Of a stretch of 64,000 bases of DNA, positions 39,960 through 49,211 are shown piece by piece. The notes below the pieces were generated by a model. The model saw only the letters and a program-made list of their open reading frames with translations. It did not search any database and had not been told where the DNA came from. The DNA comes from Streptomyces sp. TG1A-60 (GTDB taxonomy: Bacteria; Actinomycetota; Actinomycetes; Streptomycetales; Streptomycetaceae), in the NCBI RefSeq assembly GCF_037201975.1, contig NZ_CP147520.1, positions 7,762,502-7,826,501 on the forward strand, in the 5' to 3' direction. Numbering within the stretch: position 1 is the stretch's first letter; each line of letters opens with the position of its first letter. A program made the translations under genes and the position numbers.

Positions 39960-40770
39960 CTCCGATCGGGCGGTACTGGTTCACTGTTTGCGTCGGGATC
40001 GTCGCGTGTCGGCCTGCTCAGCTCCACCGGTTCACCGGCGTGGAGCAGCACCTCTCGGCCAGCCCGCCAGGTCGCTGCGTTGGTGACGTCATCACGCTGC
40101 CGTGCGCTGTACCTGTCGTACTCCTTGCTGCGCGTCGGCCCCAGGAGCACCACTTGCCGTTCCGGATCGGCGAGCATCGCTTTGACCATCTCCAGAGTGA
40201 TGCCTTCGGCCCGCAGGAGTTGGTCGAATTCGTCGAATCACGCCACACAACGGCGGCCGCGCTGACAGTGTGAGGCGCCTGCAAGTTGTCCGACGCCGCG
40301 CCTGCGGCAGGACGAAGTCGGGAATGGCCATGCGCATGGCCTCGTAGGGCAGCCGGGACTTGCCGGCCGTCGAGTCACCCACGATCAGGACGAAGCTGCC
40401 CTGCCTGACCCGCTGCACGACGTCGTCGAAGCGGTCTCGTTCGACGAGCGTAGGCACTCGGTTGGCCCCCTGGCGGGCACTATGCCGGATGGGACCTCCA
40501 GGCTGATCGGATCCACCGGATTCCGCACCCGCTGCGCTCGAGCGATCAGCTCTCTCCCTCGAGCCGCAGCTGCGTGACGTTGCTGACGGTGCATCAAGAG
40601 AGCGGTCCTCGCCTCCTCCGCGAAGACATCGGTCACGGAAGCGGCCACGGCAGCCGTCCAGCCTGCTGGCAACCAGACTGAGGCTGTCAGCACCGCGCCC
40701 GCACCACCCCCCGGGATGCCGGGCAGGATCACCCGCAGGCGAAGTACCGCCACACCGCATCCTCTCCGCA
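39960..40770 (-). pseudogene. P-loop ATPase (TPR/STAND-like) gene, frameshifted
   Basis: Minus-strand pieces in three frames form one protein in order. A hydrophobic N-terminal region comes first (ILPGIPGGGAGAVLTASVWL), then FDDVVQRVRQGSFVLIVGDS with TAGKSRLPYEAMRMAI (Walker A GDSTAGKS). A LDEFDQLLRAEGITLEMVKA-type segment follows, then LADPERQVVLLGPTRSKEYD and YSARQRDDV. This resembles the N-terminal region of Streptomyces ATP-binding TPR proteins. Frame changes near 40450 and 40270 and absence of the C-terminal half make it nonfunctional. Confidence 0.6.
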
Positions 40771-40896
40771 ATCACGGACGGAACGGAGCGCCATCCCATG
40801 CGCCCGATAAACATTTGATGGGCGTTTGCTATGATTTAAGATGGATATTCTGATCTATTTCGCCCTGTTTCGGAATGTGCCTACGTAAACGCCCTC

Positions 40897-41928
40897 TCAG
40901 TCGTCGTTTCTGGCGTTACCGCCTGGTAGGAACGTCTGGCGTGCCCAGAGGCTCAGCAGCGCCGTCCCGCCGACCAACAGCGGCACCGGGTCACGGGCAG
41001 GAGGAGTCAACACATATGCCAGCGCCGTGACCGTGCAGACCGTCAGGGGAATGAACGCCGCTGCACCCTCTATCCCCCATCGCAACGTCGGCTGAGCAGT
41101 GCCCAGGACGCTCGCTCCGCCGGGCAACCAAGGGCCGACAGCAACCACCAGCAGGCCCGCGGTATTGCAGGTGTCGACCAGCTGGCAGGACATCGCCTCG
41201 GGGCTGTGCGGGCCGACCGTCCACAGTCGAAGGGTGTCGCCGATCAGCATGAGGGACAGCCCGACGATCCCAACCCACAAGGTGACTCTCTGGTCGCTCC
41301 GTACGAGACGGCGCAGGGCGAACAGGAAACTGAGGAACACGACCTCCGCGGTCCAGAGGACACCGACCATCCCCGTCCCCAGCCGCCAGCCGTCACTGAC
41401 CCCCCGCAGCAGTACCCATCCCGTCATGAACACGGCCCCGGCTGTGACGATCCCGTCAAGTACGCGCCGCAGCAACACGTGCCGGCCTTTACCGGCCTCG
41501 GCCGCGACCATCAGACCGGCCATCCCCAGGCCAACCGCCAGCGTCACTCCGGTTACCACCACCGAACCTAGCAGCGGTCGCTCGTCCCGTCCTGAACCCG
41601 GGGGATGAGCCGACAGTACGTTGACCGCCCCCCGGTACACACCCCCGGCTACCGCCGAACTTCCCAACAGCAGCAGACGCGTCCGCACCCGTCCACTCGC
41701 ACCCCACGCACGCAGCACCAGGGAGGCTGCCAACACCCAGCAACCGGTGGACGGCCCGAAAGTCACCATCCGCGCCGCTATGCTCCCCGCCGCCCACGGC
41801 CCGCTGAAGGTCAGTGCTGTTCCCACGAGACAGGCCACGACCACCGCGCCCCAGGCCCACGCCCCGGTCCGATAGCAGCGGCCCGCCCGGACCCTGAGCG
41901 CGTCCGGCGACTTCCTCAACCCCGACAT
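40897..41928 (-). CDS. Polytopic membrane protein, possibly a truncated GGDEF/EAL sensor
   Basis: 343 residues with eight or nine membrane helices throughout (for example WGAVVVACLVGTALTF, VVVTGVTLAVGLGMAGLMV, LWVGIVGLSLMLIGD). The end LSLWARQTFLPGGNARNDD resembles the point where membrane domains of Streptomyces diguanylate cyclase/phosphodiesterase proteins pass into a PAS-GGDEF-EAL tail. The tail is missing, and the sequence just beyond is unusually AT-rich, so truncation by insertion or deletion is likely. Confidence 0.55.
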   Translation of the reverse strand: MSGLRKSPDALRVRAGRCYRTGAWAWGAVVVACLVGTALTFSGPWAAGSIAARMVTFGPSTGCWVLAASLVLRAWGASGRVRTRLLLLGSSAVAGGVYRGAVNVLSAHPPGSGRDERPLLGSVVVTGVTLAVGLGMAGLMVAAEAGKGRHVLLRRVLDGIVTAGAVFMTGWVLLRGVSDGWRLGTGMVGVLWTAEVVFLSFLFALRRLVRSDQRVTLWVGIVGLSLMLIGDTLRLWTVGPHSPEAMSCQLVDTCNTAGLLVVAVGPWLPGGASVLGTAQPTLRWGIEGAAAFIPLTVCTVTALAYVLTPPARDPVPLLVGGTALLSLWARQTFLPGGNARNDD

Positions 41929-42105
41929 CAGGTGCGCCTTTCCACCCGTCCCCCGCCCGCAGGGCTTTTCCTGCAGCCCTCGGATCCATTCAGAGACGGT
42001 AGAAGACTCGCCACCTGCCCGAACTGAACAATCGGCTCATTCACTCGTACTGCGTAAGGGGGAGTGTCATGAACTGGGCGGGAACTTCACCAGAAGGGAC
42101 ACCTG

Positions 42106-42352
42106 ATGACGATCCAGAAGACTCACTCTCTCGAGGCAGTGGGCGGCGTGTCGCTTGCCGTCGACGGGACGGCCGCAGACGGTGCGGACACGAGGAGAAT
42201 GCCGGAGTCCGTGGACGGGCTGGGTCTGGACCTGCTGGACGCGCTGACGCTGCTGGCCAAGGAAAGGGCCCCCGGCGGCGGACTGCGGCTGGTCGGTGAG
42301 GACGGTCTGTTTGCCCGCAATCACGCAGCACCTGATGCAGGCGGGCCTTGAC
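42106..42352 (+). pseudogene. IS256-like transposase, N-terminal fragment
   Basis: ATG with upstream GAAGGGACACC. The frame reads GLDLLDALTLLAKERAPGGG and RLVGEDGLFAR, then shifts to ITQHLMQAGL, similar to IS256-family N-termini. Nothing further follows. The assignment rests on a short similarity. Confidence 0.42.
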
Positions 42353-42416
42353 CCAAGGCCGGGTAGTTAGCGTTTTCGCAGGTCACGCAAGTGAGTTGAA
42401 GGATTCTCGACGTAGA

Positions 42417-42479
42417 GCAACGGAGCTCGTTGGTACAGGCAGTCGACCAAGACAGTTTGTCCCGAAGGAGCTCCGTTGC
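42417..42479 (+). promoter_or_regulatory. Hairpin sequestering the start of an IS4-type transposase fragment
   Basis: Perfect 12-bp arms GCAACGGAGCTC (42417-42428) and GAGCTCCGTTGC (42468-42479). The right arm covers the end of the GAAGGAG ribosome site and the TTG start at 42476. A hairpin at the same place with different sequence precedes the intact IS4-type transposase at 46448. Confidence 0.75.
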
Positions 42480-42706
42480 CCCGTCATTGTGTCCTGCCGT
42501 CTGCGCTGACGGCCATCACCCGAACGGTCACCGTGGCCGGGGGCCGGTTCGCTCCCGGGCATCTGGGGGAACTGACGGCGGTCGTGCCGTTTGAGCTCGT
42601 GGACGCGGTCCTTGCGGAGACGCGGACGGTGCAGCAGCGGCTGCGTGATCTGCCGTCGCGGGTCGGGGTCTACTTCCTGCTGGCGATGTGTCTGTTCCCG
42701 CATTGC
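42476..42706 (+). pseudogene. IS4-family transposase, N-terminal fragment
   Basis: It starts at TTG 42476 and reads ITRTVTVAGGRFAPGHLGEL and LRDLPSRVGVYFLLAMCLF, matching the N-terminal domain of the intact transposase at 46448-47857. Similarity ends near 42706, and unrelated DNA follows. It is a diverged relative, not a recent copy. Confidence 0.8.
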
Positions 42707-42809
42707 CGTCTCGGGGTCTGTCAAACGAGCGGCTCTGGCCCGTAGTCGGTGGTGACGCCGAGTAGCCATCCATGATCATGGTCGCGTGAGGGCGTGTACG
42801 GGAGTGTTT

Positions 42810-43126
42810 TAAGGGCGTGTGTTGAGTCGTGATCAATTTGCGGGATGTGCCTTCGCGCCGGGGTCTGATCCGATAGACCGTCTTGCGTGACGCGAGTGCA
42901 ACTGACTGAACTCTTCTCATCCTGCGGCGTAAGGGTGACAAAGCGGGGCGGATCATGGCCCGTGACGGGACGAGGCTCCTGGTCGTTGCCTGACGGCTCC
43001 GTGCTGAGTAGTGGAGTACGCGCAGGTTCCGTTGAAGTGCTGGCGGCGTGGAAACCTGCATTTCAGCAGGTCGATGAGGGTGCCGTGCGCCCTCGATCGC
43101 TCGTGTTAGATATCTGCAGTAACTCG
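42810..43126 (+). pseudogene. Left-end ruin of an IS5/IS427-type element and decayed DNA
   Basis: The segment around 42816-42910 (GTGTGTTGAGTCGTGATCAA, then CGTGACGCGAGTGCAACTGA) parallels the left end and transposase start of the IS5-type element at 45240. Downstream to 43126 no gene is seen. Confidence 0.5.
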
Positions 43127-43323
43127 TGAAATCTGCGAGTGACCGCAGTAACCTCGATTCGTCAGCGGGGTTCGGTGGCTGGCCTGCTCGGCAGTTCGCC
43201 CGTAATGTCCTCGGGCCGTTCGAGGTGGGCCGTCGCGTGACGCCGCGGGTGCGCCGGGTTCCACGGGCCCGGAGTGCTGCCGGTCTTCTCCTTCCTGGTG
43301 TTTGTCGGGGCAGTGCCCGGCTG

Positions 43324-44751
43324 TCAGGTGACAGCTGGGAGGGCGGTGAGCCGCTGCCAGCAGGTGGTGAACGCTTGGGCCCAGGGCCAGGTCGCGTCGA
43401 TGCGCAGCCATCGGCGTCGGGCGTGGTCGGCGAGGCGGGCGGGCAGGTGGTAGAGGCGGAAGCGCATGGTCTTGGGCTCGGCGTCGGCCAGGCCCTCGAT
43501 GTCGTGCAGGGCCAGCAGCCGAACCCAGGCGTCGAGATCGGCGGCGAGGTTCGCGGCGAGCATCCAGCCGCGGTTCACTTCCCAGGAGGCGGACGGCAGA
43601 TTGTCCAGTCCCGTCGCCTTGTTGGTGCGGACCCGGTCCTCGACTTTGGCGTGCGAGCGGTGCAGGACGTCCAGGAACTGGCTGTGGCCCGAGCCGGCGA
43701 TGCCCCACATGTGCCGGATATTGGTGGCGGTGATGCAGTACCGCCAGCCGGTCTTCTTCTCGAAGGCGGTCAGTTTCTTCAGGTGCCGGCGGGTGGGCCT
43801 GACGCGGCGCACGATCAGCCGCATGCCCTCCGGCCAGCCCTCACGGGTGTTCAGCCCGGTCAACTCGGCGACGAAGTAGCCCTCTTGGAGGCTGCCGTCC
43901 TGGTGCAGGGAGGTCTCCCAGGCGCTTTTGGGCAGCTTTGCGATGGCCTTCTCGTCGTCTTCGGTGATCGTCCAGCCGGCCGTGTAGCGGACCGTACGCC
44001 GCGTGGTGTTCAACGCTTCGAGGTGTTCCAGCAGCCCGTGGGTGGCCCCGGCCCCGTCCAGCCGGATGAGGATCTTCGCTGCTGAGGAGCCGGGGATCTG
44101 GGCGAGGGCGTCGGTGAGCACCGTGATGTGGTCGGCCACCGTGTTTGCTCCGGCATTCCCCGGACGCAGGAGCATCGCCAGCGATTCGGTGGTGTTCGCG
44201 CACCACGCGGCCAGCGGATGAAACCCGAACGTCTTTTTGAAGGTGACTGCTGCCCCCGCCTTCTTGGACGCGGACGTGATGATGGTGGCGTCGATGTCGA
44301 TGACGATCCAGCCGGTCAGCCGTTTGCCCGCCACCGTCAGCCAGGGGAAGCCGCCCGGCCGCAGACGCAGCAGACTCCACACATGCCGGCGCACCCGCGC
44401 CCGCGCCTTCGCAATCTTCGCCAGGACTGTCTCGTCGAGCGCGGCCAGGGTGCGGCGAGCGGTGGAGTCCGAGGCCGACGGCCCGAACAACGGCCGGTGA
44501 TGAAGCTGGAGTTGTTCGGCCTCCGACAGGTTCGCCGCCCCGAGCGCGATCGCGACGGCCAGGTGCACCAGGACGCCCGCCCGTTCCCGCCAGCCGGCCG
44601 CTGTGCTGGACGGTAACTCCTTCGCCAGCGCCCCGGTGAGCCCTGTGCGGTCCGCGCACCGGCGCAACAGCACCGCACCGGCATGCCCGATCAGTCTCTT
44701 CCCGTCAGCCACCACGGACAGCCGACGGTCCCACCCTGTACTCTTGCTCAC
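43324..44751 (-). CDS. IS1380-family transposase
   Basis: 475 residues, full length for IS1380. Catalytic region: GWIVIDIDATIITSASKKAG (D), AKILIRLDGAGATHGLLEHL (D) and the C-terminal GWMLAANLAADLDAWVRLLA block. KTFGFHPLAAWCANTTESLA is a family signature. No internal damage. The element probably spans about 43127-44800; I cannot fix the ends, though TGCGAGTG-containing sequences occur at both sides. Confidence 0.9.
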   Translation of the reverse strand: MSKSTGWDRRLSVVADGKRLIGHAGAVLLRRCADRTGLTGALAKELPSSTAAGWRERAGVLVHLAVAIALGAANLSEAEQLQLHHRPLFGPSASDSTARRTLAALDETVLAKIAKARARVRRHVWSLLRLRPGGFPWLTVAGKRLTGWIVIDIDATIITSASKKAGAAVTFKKTFGFHPLAAWCANTTESLAMLLRPGNAGANTVADHITVLTDALAQIPGSSAAKILIRLDGAGATHGLLEHLEALNTTRRTVRYTAGWTITEDDEKAIAKLPKSAWETSLHQDGSLQEGYFVAELTGLNTREGWPEGMRLIVRRVRPTRRHLKKLTAFEKKTGWRYCITATNIRHMWGIAGSGHSQFLDVLHRSHAKVEDRVRTNKATGLDNLPSASWEVNRGWMLAANLAADLDAWVRLLALHDIEGLADAEPKTMRFRLYHLPARLADHARRRWLRIDATWPWAQAFTTCWQRLTALPAVT

Positions 44752-44837
44752 CAGATTGGTGCCCTGATTCTTGCAGCGGATACGACGTAGACACTCGCAT
44801 CCTCGCAGGTCAGCGGCACCATTCTGCTATCGGGGCG

Positions 44838-45190
44838 TCAGGTCACCCAATTCCGCTGAATATCCAGGGCTAATGCTGTGGGCAGTATGCGGCGAGGGCT
44901 GTCGAGGATCTCGTCGTCGGCCCTGGTCGACGCGAAGAGCTTCGGGGCCCGCCCTCCACTGCTTGAACCAGGCACGGACGTCTTTCCCCAGTGCGACGAC
45001 GCTGCGGTGGCGGAGCAGCCGGGTTTGCGGCTCGTCAGCTCGGCGAAACACCGCACGACCAGGTTGAGCCATGACGCGCTGAGCGAGGTGAAGTGCGGGG
45101 GCGGAAGCGCGGGTGACGCAGCAGTCACTTGTGCATGGCCGCGGCCCGGGGTTTGGGGTGGCGTAGTTGTCACTCGTACTTCGCAGGCCA
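44838..45190 (-). pseudogene. IS630-family transposase, C-terminal fragment
   Basis: The minus strand has a VTTTPP/DNYAT-like stretch near 45160, then HFTSLSASWLNLVVRCFAEL in one frame (the conserved IS630 HFTPTSASWLN motif). LGKDVRAWFKQW and DDEILDS follow in neighbouring frames. It is broken by frame changes and lies at the outer side of the nested IS stack that separates it from another IS630 piece at 47984. Confidence 0.7.
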
Positions 45191-45239
45191 CGCGATCGTG
45201 AAGATCAACCGGGCACGATCCGTCGCCATCGGGCAGTTA

Positions 45240-46336
45240 GGGCCTGTGTGATGTCGTGATCAATCTTGCCGATCCGGATCCATCTGGAAGGCGGATCCGG
45301 TAGGAAGACTTTCGTGACGCGCAGGCAACTCACCGACGAGCAGTGGAAGTTGATCGAGCCGTTCCTGCCGATAGGTGAGTACGGCCCGTACCCCGGGCGG
45401 CTGCGGGATCAGTTCGAGGGGGTGATCTGGAGGTTCAGGACAGGCGCGCAGTGGCGGGAGATGCCGGGGGAGTTCGGGCCCTGGCCGACCGTCTACGGAC
45501 GCTTTCGGGTCTGGCGGAACGCTGGTGTCTTCACCGCCCTGCTGGAGGGCCTGATCGCGGAAGCCGCCCGTCAGGGCAGGACAGACTTGTCCCTGGTCAG
45601 CGTGGACTCCACGACCGTCCGTGCTCATCACGACGCCGCCGGGATGATCGTCGGCAAGGACGTCATGGAGGCTCTGGAGGAAGCCGCCGCCGAGCAGGAG
45701 CAGGCCCGGCAAAAAGGGGCGGCGGAGCGGAACAGAACGGGCGGGACGACGGAACCGAGCTCGAGCGGGAAGAGCGCCGACGCGTCCGACGCCGACACAG
45801 GATCCGTCTGAAGGAAGCTCTGCTCGGCAGGTCCCGCGGCGGACTGACCAGCAAGATTCACCTCGCCGCCGACCGGAAGCGCCGGCCTCTGTCGTTCGTC
45901 CTGACCGCCGGGCAGGCCGCGGACAGCCCGCAGTTCGTCCCCGTGCTGAAGAAGATCCGCGTCCGTCTGCCGGTCGGCCGGCCCCGCACCCGGCCGGGCG
46001 CGGTCGCCGCGGACAAGGCGTACTCGTCCCGCGCCAACCGCGCCTACCTGCGCAGACGTCGCATCAAGGCGGTCATCCCGGAGAAGAAGGACCAGGCCGC
46101 CAACCGCAAGAAGAAAGGCAGCCGGGGCGGCGTCCCGTCACCCACGACGCCGATCTTTACCGTGATCGAAACACCGTCGAGCGGGCGATCAACCGGCTGA
46201 AGGACTGGCGCGGCATCGCCACACGCTTCGACAAAACGCCCGAGAGCTACCTCGCCGGCCTCGAGCTGCGGGCCTCGATGATCTGGCTCGGAGATCTCCT
46301 GCAAGCAATCGATTGATCACAACATCACACAGACTC
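45240..46336 (+). mobile_element. IS5-family (IS427-like) element, interrupted at its right end
   Basis: Left end GGGCCTGTGTGATGTCGTGA; the reverse complement of the right end is GAGTCTGTGTGATGTTGTGA. Flanking TA at 45238-45239 and at 47882-47883 gives a TA target duplication once the IS4-type element (46337-47871) is removed. That insertion hit the last bases of this element and duplicated ACACAGACTC. Confidence 0.85.
45314..46315 (+). pseudogene. IS5-family transposase (OrfA/OrfB in shifted frames)
   Basis: The GTG start opens TRRQLTDEQWKLIEPFLPIG (DUF4096). DLSLVSVDSTTVRAHHDAAG contains the first catalytic Asp. At CAAAAAGGGG (45710-45719) the coding frame moves by -1 to GRSRGGLTSKIHLAADRKRR, DAVAADKAYSSR-type GAVAADKAYSSRANRAYLRR (D). 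Such a slippage is normal for IS427-group IS5 elements. A second frame change near 46130 precedes LYRDRNTVERAINRLKDWRG (E) and is not expected, so the copy is probably inactive unless it is a sequencing error. Confidence 0.75.
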
Positions 46337-46388
46337 CAACGCCGTTGCGTTTGAGTCTTGAGTCGCAGGTCAAGCCCTGGTGAATGAC

Positions 46389-46451
46389 GCAACGGGACGT
46401 CCTGATAGATCAGCTTGTGTCGAGCAAGAAGATCATCGGGAGTCCCGTTGC
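46389..46451 (+). promoter_or_regulatory. Hairpin sequestering the TTG start of the IS4-type transposase
   Basis: Perfect 10-bp arms GCAACGGGAC (46389-46398) and GTCCCGTTGC (46442-46451). The right arm contains the TTG start (46448) and touches the CGGGAG ribosome site. Such hairpins block translation from read-through transcripts in IS10 and IS50. Confidence 0.78.
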
Positions 46452-47857
46452 AGGAGAAGTCTGTCATCACGCGCACGGTCGAGGCGGCCGGGGGTGTGTA
46501 CGCGCCCGGTCACTTGGGCGAGTTGACCCAGATCGTGGACTTCGTACTGGTGGACACGGTGATCGAGGAGACCAGGTCACGTGAGAAACGGCTGCGACTG
46601 CTGCCGTCCCGGGTTGTGGTCTACTTCGTCCTCGCGCTGGCCCTGTTCGAGGACTGCTCCTATCGGGGCGTGTGGGGCAAGCTGACGGCAGGGCTGGAGG
46701 GACTGCCGTTGGTGCGTCCGGCGGTCTCCTCGCTGTCCAGGGCCCGACGGCGAATAGGAGCAGCACCGCTGCGACGGCTGTTCGAGATCATCGCCGGGCC
46801 CGTCGCCCACATCGGGCAGGCCGGTTCGTTCTATCGAGGGCTGCGGACCGTGGCCGTGGACGGCACCCTGCTGCACGTGCCCGATGAGGAGGCGCTCACC
46901 TGGCGCTATCCCAAGCGAGCGGGCGAGAGCGTGGAGTTCGGCTACCCGCTGCTGCGACTCGTGGTCCTGGTCGAGTGTGGCACCCGTGCCGTGTTGGCCG
47001 CCGCGTTCGGTCCCGAGAGTGACGGCGAACTCACCTACGCAGGCCGCCTGTTGAGTGTGCTGGACCGCACGATGCTCCTGCTGGCCGATGCCGGCTTCGA
47101 TGGAGCCGAGTTCGCCCGGGACGTCCAGGCCACCGGCGCCCAGTTCCTGGTGCGCTCCTCCGCCCGCCGGATACCCACCCCCTTCCGGCGCCTGGGCGAC
47201 GGCTCCTACCTGGCCCGGATCGGCTACGGCGTCCTGCCCGTCCTGCTGACCGTCCGCGTCATCGAGGCATCCGTGACCGTCACGCTGGCCGACGGCACCG
47301 TCCGCACCGAGCAGTGGCGCCTGCTCACCAGCCTCCTCGACCCGGCCGCCCACCCGGCCGCCGGACTCGTGGATCTCTACCACGAGCGGTGGCAGTCGGA
47401 GACGACGTACTTCTCGATCAAGGCGACCATGCTGGATGGCCGCGTCCTGCGCTCCCGCAGCCTGACCGGCCTCGACCAGGAGGTCTACGCCCTGCTCACC
47501 ACCTACCAGGCCCTGATCCGCGCCGCCGCCGACACCGCCTGCACCCGGCCCGGCCTGGACATGGACCGCATCAGCTTCACCGTCCTGCAGACCACCGCTG
47601 CCGACACCGTCACCACCGCGACCGGAATCCTGCCCCCGGCGGGACCCGCCGAACTCCTCGGCACCATCGGCCGGACCGTCCTCGACGCCCTGCACCCCGC
47701 CCGCCACCAGCACCGCGTCAAGGCCCGCACCCGCAAGAACCCCACCAGCAAGTACGGACCGAACGCCGGACAACAGCCCACGACCAGCCAGAACTACACC
47801 ATCCGAACCGCCATCACGTTCTTCGAGCACGGACTTGCGAACCGCTCACGGACATAA
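46448..47857 (+). CDS. IS4-family transposase
   Basis: 469 residues from TTG. The N-terminal IS4 domain (PF13006-like) reads YAPGHLGELTQIVDFVLVDT and VVYFVLALALFEDCSYRGVW. The DDE domain has LRTVAVDGTLLHVPDEEA (D), MLLLADAGFDGAEFARDVQA (D) and DLYHERWQSETTYFSIK (E in the YREK-like block). Its C-terminus is Arg/Lys-rich. No damage is visible, so the element is probably active. Confidence 0.92.
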   Translation: MQEKSVITRTVEAAGGVYAPGHLGELTQIVDFVLVDTVIEETRSREKRLRLLPSRVVVYFVLALALFEDCSYRGVWGKLTAGLEGLPLVRPAVSSLSRARRRIGAAPLRRLFEIIAGPVAHIGQAGSFYRGLRTVAVDGTLLHVPDEEALTWRYPKRAGESVEFGYPLLRLVVLVECGTRAVLAAAFGPESDGELTYAGRLLSVLDRTMLLLADAGFDGAEFARDVQATGAQFLVRSSARRIPTPFRRLGDGSYLARIGYGVLPVLLTVRVIEASVTVTLADGTVRTEQWRLLTSLLDPAAHPAAGLVDLYHERWQSETTYFSIKATMLDGRVLRSRSLTGLDQEVYALLTTYQALIRAAADTACTRPGLDMDRISFTVLQTTAADTVTTATGILPPAGPAELLGTIGRTVLDALHPARHQHRVKARTRKNPTSKYGPNAGQQPTTSQNYTIRTAITFFEHGLANRSRT

Positions 47858-47983
47858 ACGCAACGGCGTTGACACAGACTCTAGCGCCGTGCGAGCCACC
47901 ACAGTTGAGCCGGTGTGGGCGAGATCAGCCAACGATCTTGAGTTGAGGCGTTCCTAACGGGTGACGGTGCGAAGTACGGGTTG

Positions 47984-48150
47984 TCACAGATCAGTGCCAT
48001 GGCGATGAGGAACTTCAGGAACTCCGCAGCGATGTTCGGCTATCACCACGCCGCTGGACACATCCAGTGCGGCGAACAGGCTGGTGGTGCCGTGCCGGGC
48101 GGAGTCGTGGCCGGTGACTCGTGGATAGGGATCCGAGAGCGCTCCTGCGG
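47984..48150 (-). pseudogene. IS630-family transposase, internal fragment
   Basis: The minus strand reads RHGTTSLFAALDVSSGVVIA, matching the IS630 catalytic motif HGTTTLFAALDVASG. It decays within 30 residues on each side. On the minus strand it precedes the C-terminal piece at 44838-45190, with the nested IS stack between them. Confidence 0.6.
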
Positions 48151-48399
48151 CAGGAGTCAGGCGCGACTTACGACAGTTGTCATGCAAATACGACACCTAT
48201 CGTGCTCAGCCTCACCAGCACGGCAATCCCCCGAAGGAGTGAGCCAACTGCGTCGAACAGATTTCAAGGCCCGCCGCCGCACCCTGCCCGCCCCAACAGC
48301 CCGATCAGAACGTGTGTTCACGAAATGAGCCGTGACGGAGCCCGATCCGACGCGTTCTTAGAGCACCAGTGCCACTTCCCCGCCCAGATGGAGGACATC

Positions 48400-48525
48400 A
48401 TGAATCCCGCCCCCACCCCCGTGCATCAGCTCTCCGGAATCGAACGACGGCCCACCCCCGTGACGGTGCGCCGTGTTGACGACACCCGCTGCTCAGCACG
48501 TCTGGATACGAGGTGGGCGGCATGA
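48400..48525 (+). CDS. Small peptide, possible natural-product precursor, coupled to ABC exporter gene
   Basis: 41 residues starting MNPAPTPVHQLSGIERRPTP and ending CSARLDTRWAA. GGAGG lies five bases before the ATG, and the TGA overlaps the ATG of the ABC transporter gene (ATGA), so translation is coupled. The peptide has no signal sequence, one Cys, and several Arg/Asp/Thr, with a Pro-rich N-terminus. This is what a RiPP or peptide-conjugate precursor with an exporter would look like, but it matches no precursor family I recognise. It might instead be a regulatory leader peptide. Confidence 0.6.
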   Translation: MNPAPTPVHQLSGIERRPTPVTVRRVDDTRCSARLDTRWAA

Positions 48526-49172
48526 GTGAGTCGACCGATGAAACCGCCGAGACCGTCCCGGGGCCGCGCCCCACCCCCCTTCCGCCCGCCCCGCCGGCCG
48601 CGTCACCGCAAGCCGCGCCGGGCGCCGGCGCGGAGCAGCCCTCCCCCGCCCCGGAGATGCGGTACGTGGACCTGACCGGCAGCCGCGAGGCGGCCGGCCG
48701 CTCCATCCGGATGCGGGACATGGCCCGGCGCCTGCCCCAGCTGGTGCGGCGTTCGCTGGCACTGGCCTGGCGCGTCGACCGGAAGGCCACCACCGGTCTC
48801 CTGCTGTGCCAGGCGGTCGCCGGCGTCATGCAGGCCCTGGGCCTCATCGCGATCAGCGGAACCCTTACCGCACTGCTGACCAGTGGCGACGTCTACCACC
48901 GGCTCCTCCAGGCGTGGCCGTCCGTAGCCCTGCTGGCGGCTGCAACCGGGGTGCGGGCGCTGCTGGGCATCACCGTCAGCTGGCTCTCCTCCCGACTGGG
49001 CCCGCTCATGTCGCGCGAAGCCGAGCAGATGCTGCTGACCGGCTGCGCCGAGGTGGAGCTCTCCGCCTACGACGACCCCGACTTCAACCGCGACCGCGAA
49101 GCCGCCGACCGCGGAGCACAGGTCACCGGCGACCTGGTCAACGAGGGCCAGGACCTGATCGCCTCGGCGGCT
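48522..49172 (+). pseudogene. ABC exporter (permease-ATPase fusion), 5' part interrupted by IS3
   Basis: ATG with GAGG eight bases upstream. A Pro-rich N-terminal region of 45 residues precedes the first membrane helices (TGLLLCQAVAGVMQALGLIA, VALLAAATGVRALLGITVSW). Reading stops one codon inside the IS3 element, which lies between two GCT triplets. Removing the IS and one GCT joins IASAA directly to SFLAGAIVLAGVSWVLLP at 50479, giving a 666-residue protein. Confidence 0.88.
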
Positions 49173-49211
49173 TGAGCTGCCCCGAGTTTCGTAGAGTCCG
49201 GTGATCTTGTT

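Larger units (their letters stand above)
46337..47871 (+). mobile_element. IS4-family element, intact, nested in the IS5 element
   Basis: 1535 bp with perfect 16-bp terminal inverted repeats (CAACGCCGTTGCGTTT). It is flanked by the 10-bp direct repeat ACACAGACTC (46327-46336 and 47872-47881), as expected for IS4-type insertion. It sits exactly in the terminal repeat of the IS5-type element. Confidence 0.93.
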
